DNA of 64,000 nucleotides from Sterolibacterium sp964437515 (GTDB lineage: Bacteria; Pseudomonadota; Gammaproteobacteria; Burkholderiales; Rhodocyclaceae): the NCBI GenBank assembly GCA_964437515.1, contig CAYTHB010000007.1, positions 5,004 to 69,003 of the forward strand, in the 5' to 3' direction. Shown here in pieces: positions 23,942 through 33,546 of this stretch. Below the pieces are notes generated by a model, which was given only the letters and a program-made list of their open reading frames with translations, ran no database searches and was not told where the DNA came from. Position 1 is the first letter of the stretch; each line of letters begins with the position of its first letter. The position numbers and the translations under genes are program-made.

Positions 23942-25692
23942 GATGGTTTGGTCGGAGTAAAGGGGAATTCGATATGGATGCGAGTGCCTTGGCCGGGTTG
24001 GCTGGTGAGACGGATTTGACCGTTGAGGAGGGCCATGCGTTCTTGCATGCCGATGAGTCCGAAATTTTTGCGATTCTTCAGGGCTTCGTCAACATCGAAG
24101 CCCTTGCCATCGTCGCTGATGGAGATTCGCAATATCCCTACACCACTGCCGGATTCACCAGCACAGTTCATGCGGATGACCACCTTGCTTGCCTGGGCGT
24201 GACGCGCCACATTGGTGAGTGATTCCTGCACGAGGCGAAAGGCGAGCGCGGCGGTTTCAGTTTCGAGGCAAGGGGCGATGCAGCCATTTTCAAATTCGCA
24301 GGGGATGCTCGTCGTTCGGGTGAAGTCTTCTGCCAGCCATTCAAGCGCACCAGCAAGGCCAAGATCGAGTGCAGGAGGACGTAAGTGACTCACCGTGGTG
24401 CGGATGGTGGTAATCGTTTTTTCAACGATGAGTCGCATGGCTTCTGTTTTTTCGAGCAGTTCCGGGATGTGGTCAAACTGCATTTGTAGCAAGGAGAGGT
24501 GCATCTTGAGGGCGGTGAGCAGTTGCCCCAGCTCGTCATGCAGTTCTCGTGCCAGATGTTTGCGCTCGGCTTCACGAATGACATCGTCGTGCTGTGCCAA
24601 TTGACGCAAGCGGTCTCGTGCGGCAATCAGGCTTTCCTGTATGGTTTGGCGTTCAATTAGCAAGAGTCTCAAGCGATGCTCGGATTGTTTCCGGTGAAAC
24701 AGCCAGGCTGCAAAGGCCAGAAGCAAAAGCACACACAAAACAGACATGATCGTGGTCAATACGTTGAGATCATGGAAAACTTCATCGTGATCGACTTTTG
24801 CCAGCAGAAACAAGGGTGAGTTGGGTACCGCCATGCCATAGCCCAGACTGCGAATCCCCCGGTAATCATTGCCTTCGTAGAAGCCTTCTCCCTGCGTAAT
24901 GACTTTATTGGCTATCAGGTTTTGATCGGTGATGGACAGGGTCTTTCGTAATGCGGCATGGGGTAGATGGCGCAGATCGTTGAGGTAGAGAATATGTTGG
25001 CCATCTTGCCGAAGTATCATGGTTTCTGCTGAAGGGCTGTTGCCCGGCCACGTTTGCAGCAAGGGAAACAGAACATCCTCCGGATTGATATGGCTATGTA
25101 ATACGCCGATGACGGCGCCCTCTTTCTCTATTCGCAAAGGGGTCAGGTAACCGAGGCGCAAAGGGGGATGGCTCGTGCCAGAGTCAGAATTTGCTGGCGA
25201 CATGAAGTACAAAGGCTCAACCACTTCACGCCCCGTCTGAGCGGCTTCACGCGCTTTCTTTTGTGCGGTTTCTGTATCGATGGAAGGGTTGTTGCTGAGC
25301 AGGATTTCTCCATTGGCTGCGTGTAGATCAAATATCCGTGGTTCGGTGACTTCCGATGAGATTGTTAGTTGCTGCAATAAATACTGGCGCAAAGTTTCAT
25401 CTTTTTGCCCTTCATCGAGCCAGCGGTTCAGTTCCTGACGGAAATGGCGTGTGGCGACTAGTTCTGCATCGTCGTGACGGCGTGCGAGCCAGCGGCCAAT
25501 TTGTGCGACTTTGAGGCGGGTGATGGCACGTAGTTCGTTCGCGACGTTGTCACGAACGAGTCGTTCGGTGCTCGTGTAGGCAATGCTGGCCAGTGTGGCG
25601 ACAACCAGCCCGAGAAAGAGGGTGGGGAGTAAAACACCTGACCACCATTCCTGAAGGCTGAGCCGTGGCGATGCCGGCTCAGGCGGGAACAT
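23923..25692 (-). CDS. Sensor histidine kinase with periplasmic domain (HisKA_3)
   Basis: 589 residues. Membrane spans at about 21-43 and 313-333 enclose a periplasmic domain of about 270 residues that resembles a Cache sensor. The dimerisation/phospho-acceptor helix has His385 in ARELHDELGQ, the NarQ/DegS class. The ATPase domain shows LVQESLTNVARHA (N box), ISDDGKGFD and GLIGMQERMALLNG. It should phosphorylate the regulator encoded downstream. The start overlaps a small YdcH-like gene by 14 bases. The ligand is not visible. Confidence 0.92.
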   Translation of the reverse strand: MFPPEPASPRLSLQEWWSGVLLPTLFLGLVVATLASIAYTSTERLVRDNVANELRAITRLKVAQIGRWLARRHDDAELVATRHFRQELNRWLDEGQKDETLRQYLLQQLTISSEVTEPRIFDLHAANGEILLSNNPSIDTETAQKKAREAAQTGREVVEPLYFMSPANSDSGTSHPPLRLGYLTPLRIEKEGAVIGVLHSHINPEDVLFPLLQTWPGNSPSAETMILRQDGQHILYLNDLRHLPHAALRKTLSITDQNLIANKVITQGEGFYEGNDYRGIRSLGYGMAVPNSPLFLLAKVDHDEVFHDLNVLTTIMSVLCVLLLLAFAAWLFHRKQSEHRLRLLLIERQTIQESLIAARDRLRQLAQHDDVIREAERKHLARELHDELGQLLTALKMHLSLLQMQFDHIPELLEKTEAMRLIVEKTITTIRTTVSHLRPPALDLGLAGALEWLAEDFTRTTSIPCEFENGCIAPCLETETAALAFRLVQESLTNVARHAQASKVVIRMNCAGESGSGVGILRISISDDGKGFDVDEALKNRKNFGLIGMQERMALLNGQIRLTSQPGQGTRIHIEFPFTPTKPSCPYSS

Positions 25693-25888
25693 CGGGTTCG
25701 AGCAGACGTTCGAGCTGGGCGATGCGATCCTTGAGGAGCAGTTTGCGTTTTTTCAGGCGTCGTAGCTGGAGTTCGTCTTGTCCGGATGTCGCACTCAGGC
25801 TGGCGATGGCTTCATCCAGATCGCGATGTTCGACGAGCAGGACTTGCAGGCGGGTACGCAAAAAGTGGGGGGCTTCGAGCGTTAACAT
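25679..25888 (-). CDS. YdcH/DUF465 family small coiled-coil protein
   Basis: 69 residues, nearly all helical. The core HRDLDEAIASL...DELQLRRLKKRKLLLKDRIAQL matches the DUF465 (YdcH) family, whose function is unknown. It overlaps the kinase start and lies 27 bases after the EAL gene, so it is within this minus-strand operon. Confidence 0.8.
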   Translation of the reverse strand: MLTLEAPHFLRTRLQVLLVEHRDLDEAIASLSATSGQDELQLRRLKKRKLLLKDRIAQLERLLEPDVPA

Positions 25889-25915
25889 GGGAGCATTGAA
25901 GGTACTGCTTCAGAT

Positions 25916-28885
25916 TTAGCGATGTTGTTGCAGCATTGCGACGAACTCGGTGGTGGGAACAGGGCGGCTAAACAGGAAGCCTTGCATTTCGTCGCAACGG
26001 TTGTCACGCAGAAACTGTGCTTGTCCTTCGGTTTCGACGCCTTCTGCCACGACGGATAGCTTGAGGTTGTGCCCTAGCCCCACCACGGCGATACAGATGG
26101 CTGCGTCATCTGGATCGGTGGTGATGTCGCGGACGAAGCTGCGATCGATCTTGAGCTGATCGATGGGAAGACGCTTGAGGTAACTGAGGGAGGAATAGCC
26201 TGTTCCGAAGTCGTCCAGCGCGAGCTTGACACCGATGTCTTTGAGATTGGTCAATATGGCAATGGCTTTTTCGACATCGACCATCGCGGTACTTTCGGTG
26301 ATTTCGAGGATCAGATATTCGGGCGGCAAATGGTGTTTTTCCAGAATTTCCTGAACATGCTGCGCCAGATTTTCCTGGCGGAACTGGCGTGCCGACAGGT
26401 TCACGGCAATGGGAGGGGTCATGATGCCTTGATCGAGCCATTCGCGAATCTGATGACAGGTCGTATCGAGTACCCAGGTTCCCAGCGGGATGATGAGTCC
26501 GGTTTCTTCTGCCAGCGGGATGAACTCGACGGGGGAGACCATGCCCAGATCAGGATGATTCCAGCGTAGCAGAGCCTCGGCGCCGATGATGGTATTGGTG
26601 AGTAGGTCGACTTTGGGTTGGTAATAGAGCTGGAAGCCCCCTTGATCCAGAGAACGACGCATGGCGGCTTCGAGTGCCAGACGTTTTGAAAGATGCTGGT
26701 TCATGTCGTGCGCATAGAACTGGAAGGCGTTTCCGCCTTGTTCCTTGGCGTTGTACATGGCGGCATAAGCGCCTTGCAGAAGATTTTCGGCATCGTGTCC
26801 GTTGCGCGGATACACACTGATGCCGATACTGCTGGTGATGACGATATCTCTTTCCAGCAGGGTGAAGGGTTCGGAGACGGTCTGTAGCAGTCGATTGGCA
26901 AAGGAAGCCAGATGATCGCTGGGCGTACTGTGCGTGACGATGAGGCCGAATTCATCGACCGCTAGACGGCTGATGGTATCTCCATCTCTCAGTGTTTTGG
27001 CGAGCCGCTGGCTGATGAGTTGCAGGAGCTGGTCGCCCGCACCATGCCCCAGGGAGTCGTTGATCGTTTTGAAACGGTCGAGATCCAGCAGCAGTACGGA
27101 AACCTGATAGCCGGTGTGTTCTGCTTCAGTAATGGCGTTTTGCAGGTTTTCAATGAATTGGTTGCGATTGGGTAGTGCGGTCAGTGTGTCGAAACGAGCT
27201 TGGTAATCGAGCTGGCGTTCGTAGCGTTCGCGTGTGCCTGTTTCACGCAGGCTGGCAATGCCATACGCCAGATTGTCGGCCAGTTTTTCCAGCAGGGTGA
27301 TTTCCTGTGGATCAAAGGCATCTGTTTCGCCGGAGTAGATGGAGATGGCACCCATCACATCATCCTTTTGGATCAAGGGCATGACAATGGTGGAGTGAAA
27401 TCCGCGATGCAGGGCTTCATCGCGCCAAGGCGCATAGAGGGGGTCTTGCTCGATGTTTTGTACGACGACAGGCTGGGCAGAACTGAGAACGGCATCGGTC
27501 GGGCCATAACCCCGATTTTTGGCTGACTGGTTGAGCTGGGTGCGATCTTCAATGTTTTCGATGCCGCTTTGTGCAACAGGGCGCAGTTTGGGTGTCTCAT
27601 CGTTGGTCAGGAGTCCGACCCAGGCCAAGCGGTAGCCTCCGATGATGGTGATGAGCTGGCAGAGGGTTTGTAGCAGTTCGTCTTCACTGCGTATCCGCAA
27701 GAGGGCTTCGTTGGCTTCGGAGAGCAGATGCAGGGTGCGGTTGAGCTTGATCTGTTCGATTTCGGCTTGCTTGCGCTCGGTGATGTCGGCCAACACACCG
27801 ACCATACGGACGGGACGATGATTTTCATCGAAGAGCACCTGCCCTTTGATATTGATCCAGCGTATTGCGCCATCGGTGCGACGAATGCGAATTTCGACTT
27901 CGTGCTGCCCTGTGGCTAGGGCGCGTTCGTAGCAGGATTGAATGTACTCCTGGTCTTCGGGAAAGATATGCTTGAAGAAAATACCGGCATCCCATTCATG
28001 CTGTACGGTGTCGTAACCAAAAATCTGGTTGTGGCGCAGGGTCCGGTAAGATCGGTTGGTGAGCAGGTCGAGATCCCAGGCACCGAGTTCTGCGGCGTCC
28101 AGTACCAGATTGCGCCAGCGTTCGCTCTTTTCCAGTGCGCTGGCCATGTCGTCGATACTGCTTGCCAGTTGCCCCAATTCATCGTAACCATGAGGTAACT
28201 GGGTTCGGGTCGAGAAGTCTCCTTTGCCGATTTGACTGGCCGCATCACGCAAGCGATTGATGGGAGCCAGCAAGAGACGATGGCTGGAATACCAGCCAAA
28301 TAGAAGCAGGGCGATGGCGAGCAGGAGTACAGGGAGGGCTTGAAGTAAAAAAGCACGAAATGCGATGGAAAACAGGTGGGGATGGGGCGTGCTGATATAC
28401 AGGTCAGCCGTGCCTCCTGTATGTGCATTGTGCAGTGGGCGTACCAGATAGTTTCTGGGTTTGCCGTGAGCATCGAGTGCTTCAAATTCAGAAGGGGAGA
28501 CCTTGGGCACCTGAGTGGAGTTGCCCGCATTGGCAAAGGGAAGAAACTCGGGTTTGTCAGCGAGGTTTTGACCTCGCCAGTGCTGGGGCGCAAGAATGCG
28601 TTTTTCAGCGTCTGCAGCAACAATCAGGGTGTCGTCCGGTAGATGGGTCAAGCCTGAGAGCAAGGCATCGAGTTGTGCTGGGTCGACACTCGATGCCAGT
28701 ATTGCAATTTCAGTCAGATGCTGGCGTTCACGGTCGAGCCGACTTTGTGTGGTGTGCCATGTTTGATAGCCGAGTAGGACGAGCAAAGGCAGCAGCACGG
28801 CTATTTTCAGCACCAGAATGCGTGCTCTCAGGCTGATGAAGTTGTGCCAAAGCCTGTTCTTAGGGGGGGCAGACATATCGGACAT
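25916..28885 (-). CDS. Membrane HAMP-PAS-GAF-GGDEF(degenerate)-EAL protein
   Basis: Start placed at ATG 28885 (MSDMSAPPKNRLWHN); the frame extends 44 codons upstream through the HDOD 3' end, and the choice is not certain. 989 residues: membrane helix, periplasmic segment, second membrane helix, HAMP, PAS (near 275-400), GAF, GGDEF, EAL. The GGDEF signature is AVDEF (26948-26962), so cyclase activity is unlikely, but an RDGD inhibitory site five residues before it is kept. The EAL domain is intact: AEALLRW, NLSARQF, EITES, LALDDFGTGYSS, LKIDRSFV, VVAEGVET. It should hydrolyse cyclic di-GMP, perhaps under allosteric control of the dead GGDEF. Confidence 0.9.
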   Translation of the reverse strand: MSDMSAPPKNRLWHNFISLRARILVLKIAVLLPLLVLLGYQTWHTTQSRLDRERQHLTEIAILASSVDPAQLDALLSGLTHLPDDTLIVAADAEKRILAPQHWRGQNLADKPEFLPFANAGNSTQVPKVSPSEFEALDAHGKPRNYLVRPLHNAHTGGTADLYISTPHPHLFSIAFRAFLLQALPVLLLAIALLLFGWYSSHRLLLAPINRLRDAASQIGKGDFSTRTQLPHGYDELGQLASSIDDMASALEKSERWRNLVLDAAELGAWDLDLLTNRSYRTLRHNQIFGYDTVQHEWDAGIFFKHIFPEDQEYIQSCYERALATGQHEVEIRIRRTDGAIRWINIKGQVLFDENHRPVRMVGVLADITERKQAEIEQIKLNRTLHLLSEANEALLRIRSEDELLQTLCQLITIIGGYRLAWVGLLTNDETPKLRPVAQSGIENIEDRTQLNQSAKNRGYGPTDAVLSSAQPVVVQNIEQDPLYAPWRDEALHRGFHSTIVMPLIQKDDVMGAISIYSGETDAFDPQEITLLEKLADNLAYGIASLRETGTRERYERQLDYQARFDTLTALPNRNQFIENLQNAITEAEHTGYQVSVLLLDLDRFKTINDSLGHGAGDQLLQLISQRLAKTLRDGDTISRLAVDEFGLIVTHSTPSDHLASFANRLLQTVSEPFTLLERDIVITSSIGISVYPRNGHDAENLLQGAYAAMYNAKEQGGNAFQFYAHDMNQHLSKRLALEAAMRRSLDQGGFQLYYQPKVDLLTNTIIGAEALLRWNHPDLGMVSPVEFIPLAEETGLIIPLGTWVLDTTCHQIREWLDQGIMTPPIAVNLSARQFRQENLAQHVQEILEKHHLPPEYLILEITESTAMVDVEKAIAILTNLKDIGVKLALDDFGTGYSSLSYLKRLPIDQLKIDRSFVRDITTDPDDAAICIAVVGLGHNLKLSVVAEGVETEGQAQFLRDNRCDEMQGFLFSRPVPTTEFVAMLQQHR

Positions 28886-28923
28886 ATGTATATGTTTAAT
28901 GGCTTTGGTTTTGCGTAAGGGGC

Positions 28924-29790
28924 TCAATGAAACAGGATATCGGCATCCTGGAATTGTTGTTCTACGGTTCCAAGCAGTTGCTTGAATCTTTCCCAGTCCA
29001 GCCCGCTGCGATTCCATACGACGGCGGAGAGTCTGGGAACCAACGGTGCTTCTTCGCCATAAAAATTAAGAATATGCGCCATGATATCAGCTAGGTGAAT
29101 AATGCTGGCATATGAGAGCGCGGTTTGCTCTTCCGGCGCGTGATGCCAGGTAATGGCTTCAACGATGGGGGGCGCCAGACTCCATCGCTGGGCGAGTGCC
29201 GCACCGATTTGTCCGTGATCGAAACCCAGAACCGTGTGTTCAGCCTCCAGCAAGGTGCAGTCGCGCTGATTGCGTTGCGCAATGATTTGGGCAAAGGATG
29301 CCGGAAAGCGGGTGGCAAGGACGACATGTCCGATGTCATGCAAGAGCCCGGCACTGTAGGCCGTTTCGGGATTGACATGCAGGGCTTGAGCCAGCGCGCG
29401 GGCACAAAAGGCGGTTCCCACACTGTGCAGCCAGAAGGCGCGTTGATCGTAATCGGCGTCTTCCAGTGCGGTGTGTTGTTTCTGGAACATGGACATGATG
29501 GCGATGGTCGTCACCAAAGTATTTAGGGTGCGTAGCCCCAGAACGGTGACGGCATCATGGATGTTTGAAACCGCGTGATTGAGGCCGTAAAACGAGGAGT
29601 TTGCAATACGCAGGGTCTTTGCGGAAAGTACCTGATCTTGCGCCAGCAGGGTGAGTACTTTTTCGGGGGATGCATTGTCGTTTCGTAGGCAATTCATCAA
29701 TTCCATCGCCACCCTGGGCAAGGGAGGTAGATGATTGAAGTCGGCAATGACTTCGGCCAGGGTCGGCACTTTGGGGGCGGTTACATTCAT
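28924..29790 (-). CDS. HDOD domain signalling protein
   Basis: 288 residues forming a single HDOD domain: LPPLPRVAMELMNCLRND, KTLRIANSSFYGL, IHDAVTVLGLRTLNTLV, GLLHDIGHVVLATRFP and AITWHHAPEE. HDOD is related to HD phosphohydrolases but usually lacks catalysis and serves as a scaffold in signalling, often with cyclic di-GMP proteins. Its ATG overlaps the stop of a 57-residue ORF (ATGA), and it lies 38 bases before the next EAL protein. Confidence 0.9.
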   Translation of the reverse strand: MNVTAPKVPTLAEVIADFNHLPPLPRVAMELMNCLRNDNASPEKVLTLLAQDQVLSAKTLRIANSSFYGLNHAVSNIHDAVTVLGLRTLNTLVTTIAIMSMFQKQHTALEDADYDQRAFWLHSVGTAFCARALAQALHVNPETAYSAGLLHDIGHVVLATRFPASFAQIIAQRNQRDCTLLEAEHTVLGFDHGQIGAALAQRWSLAPPIVEAITWHHAPEEQTALSYASIIHLADIMAHILNFYGEEAPLVPRLSAVVWNRSGLDWERFKQLLGTVEQQFQDADILFH

Positions 29791-29960
29791 GGGTTTTGCA
29801 CTTTGGAGGTCGCTTTTTCCAGATAGAACTCCATGACAGCCTTGAAGAGTGCCTGATTGACCGGGTCTTTGCTCACTTTGCGGAACATGGTTTGCACTTC
29901 GTTGCGCAGGGTTTCGTAGGATTTGCTGGACGGGCGGGTTGTATTGGAAGAATGGGTCAT
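29787..29960 (-). CDS. 57-residue protein of unknown function, translationally coupled
   Basis: The start at 29960 overlaps the stop of the GGDEF/EAL gene upstream (ATGA), and its own stop overlaps the HDOD start (ATGA). These two overlaps are the main evidence that it is real. Ser/Thr-rich N-terminus, then a helical part (SYETLRNEVQTMFRKVSKDP and NQALFKAVMEFYLEKATSK). No known family recognised. It could be an adaptor between the cyclic di-GMP enzyme and the HDOD protein; this is speculation. Confidence 0.65.
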   Translation of the reverse strand: MTHSSNTTRPSSKSYETLRNEVQTMFRKVSKDPVNQALFKAVMEFYLEKATSKVQNP

Positions 29961-32900
29961 GGCGCGGTGTCCTCGATGAACATCAGTAGTACCCCTTGTG
30001 CGCGGGAGCTCATACCGATAGGGCAATGGCTAATCTGGTAGCGTATACCTTGCCAAGTATGATGCTGCGTCGATTCAGGATGCTGTTTCAGCGTGTTCCA
30101 TAACTCAATGGGCAGATGGCGGTCAATGGTTTCGGTCAGTACCGGAAAGGTAGACTCCTGTCCGAGCAGTAATTGTGCTTTTGCATTGGCAAAAACGATC
30201 AGCCCTTCGTTGTCGACGCCCACGAGTGCAAAAGGCAGCACATGAAGCATTTCCTGGGTGACATCCAGTGCGGTTTCATTGCGTTGCGCGACGTCTTTGC
30301 TGGTGGTCAGCAGACTTTTGAGTTGCTGGTTGAGTTGGTTGAGTTCATTGCTGGTCGAGACGATCTTATGTTGCAGCTTGTGATTCTCATGGGTGAGCTC
30401 ACATTGCCGGAGCGCATCGGCCAAGAGTGTGGGCAGATGTTCATCACAAGGCGTGGTAATGAAGCGGAAGGCGGCTGAGCGTTTCATCGCCGCGGATTGT
30501 TCGTCAGGAGTCAGTGGGGAGCCCGACAGCAGGCGCACGGTATCAGGGTGCAATATCTTGATGCGTTCAAGAAAGTCGACCGGGGTCATGTCGCCCATCT
30601 GATCGCCTGCCATCACGATATTTATCGGCTGTGTCGCCATCAGTTCGAATGCCGCTGCGGATGCAGGGACGACATGCAAGGCCAGATGGGCAGAATCGAT
30701 ATGGTTACGCAGGTGTTCGACGGTTTCGGTACTACAGCCTGCCAGCAGGAGATTGCGATGATCCGAGGACGATCCCCCCGTTCCCTGTAGTCTGTAGGCG
30801 GAGAGGGCGCGTCCGTCGCGTAGCATCACGGAAATATCCTTTTCCGGCAGGGGGCGACTGAAATAAAAACCCTGGATGACATCACACTGATTGGCAATCA
30901 GAAGGTTCAACTGGCCTTCGGTTTCCACGCCTTCGGCAATGACTTCGAGATTGAAACTGTGCGCCAGTGTAATGATGGCACGGGTGATGGACACATCGTT
31001 GGTATCTGCCGTGATGTCTTGAACGAAGGCACGATCGACCTTGAGTGAATCCAGTGGGAAACGTTTGAGGTAAGCCAGGCTGGAATAGCCTGTGCCAAAA
31101 TCGTCCACAGAAATGGTGATGCCGATTTCCTTGAGCTGGTGCAGCGTTGTGATGATGTTGTCTGCATCGGTCATCAACTGGCTTTCCGTCAGTTCCAGTT
31201 CCAGATATTCCGGTTTGAGCCCACAGGATTTCAGGGCATGGGAGACGGTTTCGCACAGGACAGAGTTCATCTGTTTGCAGGCGACATTGACGGCCATACT
31301 GAGTTCGCCATGGCCGTCATCCTGCCAGATTTTTGTCTGGCGGCAGGCTTCATGCAGCACCCAGGCACCGACGGGTACGATCAACCCGGTTTCTTCCAGC
31401 ATGGGGATGAATTCATTGGGTGCAACCAAGCCGCGTACAGGATGCCGCCAGCGCAACAGGGCTTCAAACCCGACGATACGGCCTGTCGTGCAACTGGCTT
31501 TGGGCTGATAGAACAGGACGAATTCTTCGTTTTCCAGTGCATGACGAAGATCGCGTTCCAGCTTGATTGCCTCCATCGCATTGGCATTCATCTCCGTCGT
31601 AAAGAACTGGTAATTGTTGCGTCCCAGTTCTTTGGCACGATACATCGCCGTATCGGCGTTACGCAGGAGCGTATCCAGTTCGTCAGAGTCGTTTGGAAAG
31701 AGAGTGATGCCGATGCTGGCCGAAGCAAAAATTTCGTTGCCGTCGATGGAGAATGAAGCACCGAGTGCATGAATGATGCGCTCGGCAACATAAGTGCTGT
31801 ATTGACGCTGGGAGAGCTCAGGCAGGATCAGGGCAAATTCATCGCCCCCCAGACGGCTGACCGTGTCGCTTTCGCGCAGACAGGTCTTGAGACGATTGGC
31901 GACTTCCAGGAGTAACAGGTCGCCCGTTTGGTGTCCCAGGGATTCATTGACGGCTTTGAAACGGTCGATATCGAGAAAACACACTGCGACGGTCGTATGG
32001 TTGCGCTGCGCCATGGCCATGGCGGTGGCGAGACGATCGCGAAAGAGTAAACGATTGGGAAGCTGGGTCAGTGCGTCGTAGTGAGCGAGTTGCAGCATGC
32101 GTTCTTCGGTGCGCATGCTTTCGGTGACCTCGACATGCATGACGACGGCACCCCGTCGAGCCTGAGTGTGCAAAGGCGCGACCGTAATGCGGGACCAGCG
32201 TTTTTCTTCACCGGGAATGGGGTAGATGCGGGTAGTTGTGGTCTGCCCCCCGTCCAGTATGGCGCGGATTTCTGTGGCAAATCCTCGGGCATCATTGGCG
32301 CGCTCCCCGCGTTGCCGACGTGCAATGGCATCGTAGATCGCCGGGTAATTCGTTCCTTTGGCGTAGGTCGTGTGATGGCCTTCTTCTACGAAATGCTGCC
32401 AGGAGGCGTTGGTTTCCAATACGGTGCCTTGCTCATCGAGCAGGGCAATATGGGCGGGCAGGGCGTTAAGAATGAGGTGCTGTTGTTCGGTCTGGTGTTT
32501 TTGTTCATTGAGTGCTGCGCGTAGGGCTTCGCGTTGTTCGACAAAGTGGGTCATGTCGCTGGCGACGCCGCCGATGCTTTGTACCCGGCCATTCGGACCA
32601 TGAATGGGAAAGGTAATTAGATGCAGCCAGTGGATACTGCCATCCGGACGTAAAACCCGGAATTCTTCGTCCAGCCCTCCCAGTGGTGCATGAGTGCGTG
32701 CCTGTTTCATCGCTTCTTGGTCGTCCGGATGAATATGGCGCAACCAGTCCATACGGTCATCGAGCAGATCTTGAACCCGGTGTCCCCAAATGCGTTCATA
32801 GGCCTGGCTGACGAAGATCATCCGGCCTTCTTCCATATCAAATAACCAGACACATTCAGGGATTGATTCGGCCAACCGCCGGAAGCGATGGGTTGCGATC

Positions 32901-33397
32901 AGTTGTGCGTTTCGGGCGGACTTGATCGTCTGTCGTGCTTGATGGCGTTGCTGGAGCGTTTCGGCGGTACGAAGTTCTCTCAGGAGCGCAAAGACGAGAC
33001 GCTCGGGATGATCGTCCAGGTCGATGCAGTCATTGGCTCCCGCGTGGATGACGGTAGCGGCAGCGGTTGCAGCAATGCGGTTGGCAAAGAAAATGAGCGG
33101 TGTGTTGGGTAAGTGTTGTCGTGCGAGTTCAATAATATGAAGAGCGTCGGGCGTACTGCAGTCATGGTGTGCCAGTATGGCATCGCAATGGGTTACGCCG
33201 TCGGACAATGAAGGTCGCAGATCTTCCGGACGCATGAAGTGCCGACAGTGTGCATCGAAGCCTCCTTCCTTCAATATCTGTTCGACACGCACACAGCTTT
33301 GTTCCAGAACATCCAGAACAATGATATCCAGTCGTGTGGTTTGTGGAGTCTGGATGAAACGCGTACTTTTCATTGTAATGATGGGTTCAGTGATCAC
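29957..33397 (-). CDS. Multidomain REC-like/PAS/GGDEF/EAL/REC-like/PAS cyclic di-GMP protein
   Basis: 1146 residues from GTG 33397; an ATG at 33373 (MKSTRFIQ) is an alternative, and neither has a strong ribosome site. Order: an N-terminal receiver-like domain without a proper phospho-Asp (AILAHHDC), PAS (near 170-290), second PAS, GGDEF with intact SRLGGDEFALIL and an RESD inhibitory site, EAL with FEALLRW, ELTES and VDDFGTGYSS, a second receiver-like domain (near 870-990, NIVMAGDQMGD), a coiled region, and a final PAS-like domain. No membrane span is seen, so it is cytoplasmic. Both synthesis and hydrolysis of cyclic di-GMP are possible. It heads the operon with the 57-residue ORF and HDOD. 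Confidence 0.88.
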   Translation of the reverse strand: MITEPIITMKSTRFIQTPQTTRLDIIVLDVLEQSCVRVEQILKEGGFDAHCRHFMRPEDLRPSLSDGVTHCDAILAHHDCSTPDALHIIELARQHLPNTPLIFFANRIAATAAATVIHAGANDCIDLDDHPERLVFALLRELRTAETLQQRHQARQTIKSARNAQLIATHRFRRLAESIPECVWLFDMEEGRMIFVSQAYERIWGHRVQDLLDDRMDWLRHIHPDDQEAMKQARTHAPLGGLDEEFRVLRPDGSIHWLHLITFPIHGPNGRVQSIGGVASDMTHFVEQREALRAALNEQKHQTEQQHLILNALPAHIALLDEQGTVLETNASWQHFVEEGHHTTYAKGTNYPAIYDAIARRQRGERANDARGFATEIRAILDGGQTTTTRIYPIPGEEKRWSRITVAPLHTQARRGAVVMHVEVTESMRTEERMLQLAHYDALTQLPNRLLFRDRLATAMAMAQRNHTTVAVCFLDIDRFKAVNESLGHQTGDLLLLEVANRLKTCLRESDTVSRLGGDEFALILPELSQRQYSTYVAERIIHALGASFSIDGNEIFASASIGITLFPNDSDELDTLLRNADTAMYRAKELGRNNYQFFTTEMNANAMEAIKLERDLRHALENEEFVLFYQPKASCTTGRIVGFEALLRWRHPVRGLVAPNEFIPMLEETGLIVPVGAWVLHEACRQTKIWQDDGHGELSMAVNVACKQMNSVLCETVSHALKSCGLKPEYLELELTESQLMTDADNIITTLHQLKEIGITISVDDFGTGYSSLAYLKRFPLDSLKVDRAFVQDITADTNDVSITRAIITLAHSFNLEVIAEGVETEGQLNLLIANQCDVIQGFYFSRPLPEKDISVMLRDGRALSAYRLQGTGGSSSDHRNLLLAGCSTETVEHLRNHIDSAHLALHVVPASAAAFELMATQPINIVMAGDQMGDMTPVDFLERIKILHPDTVRLLSGSPLTPDEQSAAMKRSAAFRFITTPCDEHLPTLLADALRQCELTHENHKLQHKIVSTSNELNQLNQQLKSLLTTSKDVAQRNETALDVTQEMLHVLPFALVGVDNEGLIVFANAKAQLLLGQESTFPVLTETIDRHLPIELWNTLKQHPESTQHHTWQGIRYQISHCPIGMSSRAQGVLLMFIEDTAP

Positions 33398-33546
33398 TGG
33401 GTTTGATCAACACGATGCGGCATCTTGAAGGATCATGAGGAATGATATGAGGGATTTCAATGAAAAGAATATGGTTTTCCCGAGAATAATCCAGAATTGC
33501 AAGCCCCTGCAAGCCGAAGCCGAGCTTGTGTCGAGAGTTTAGAGAG

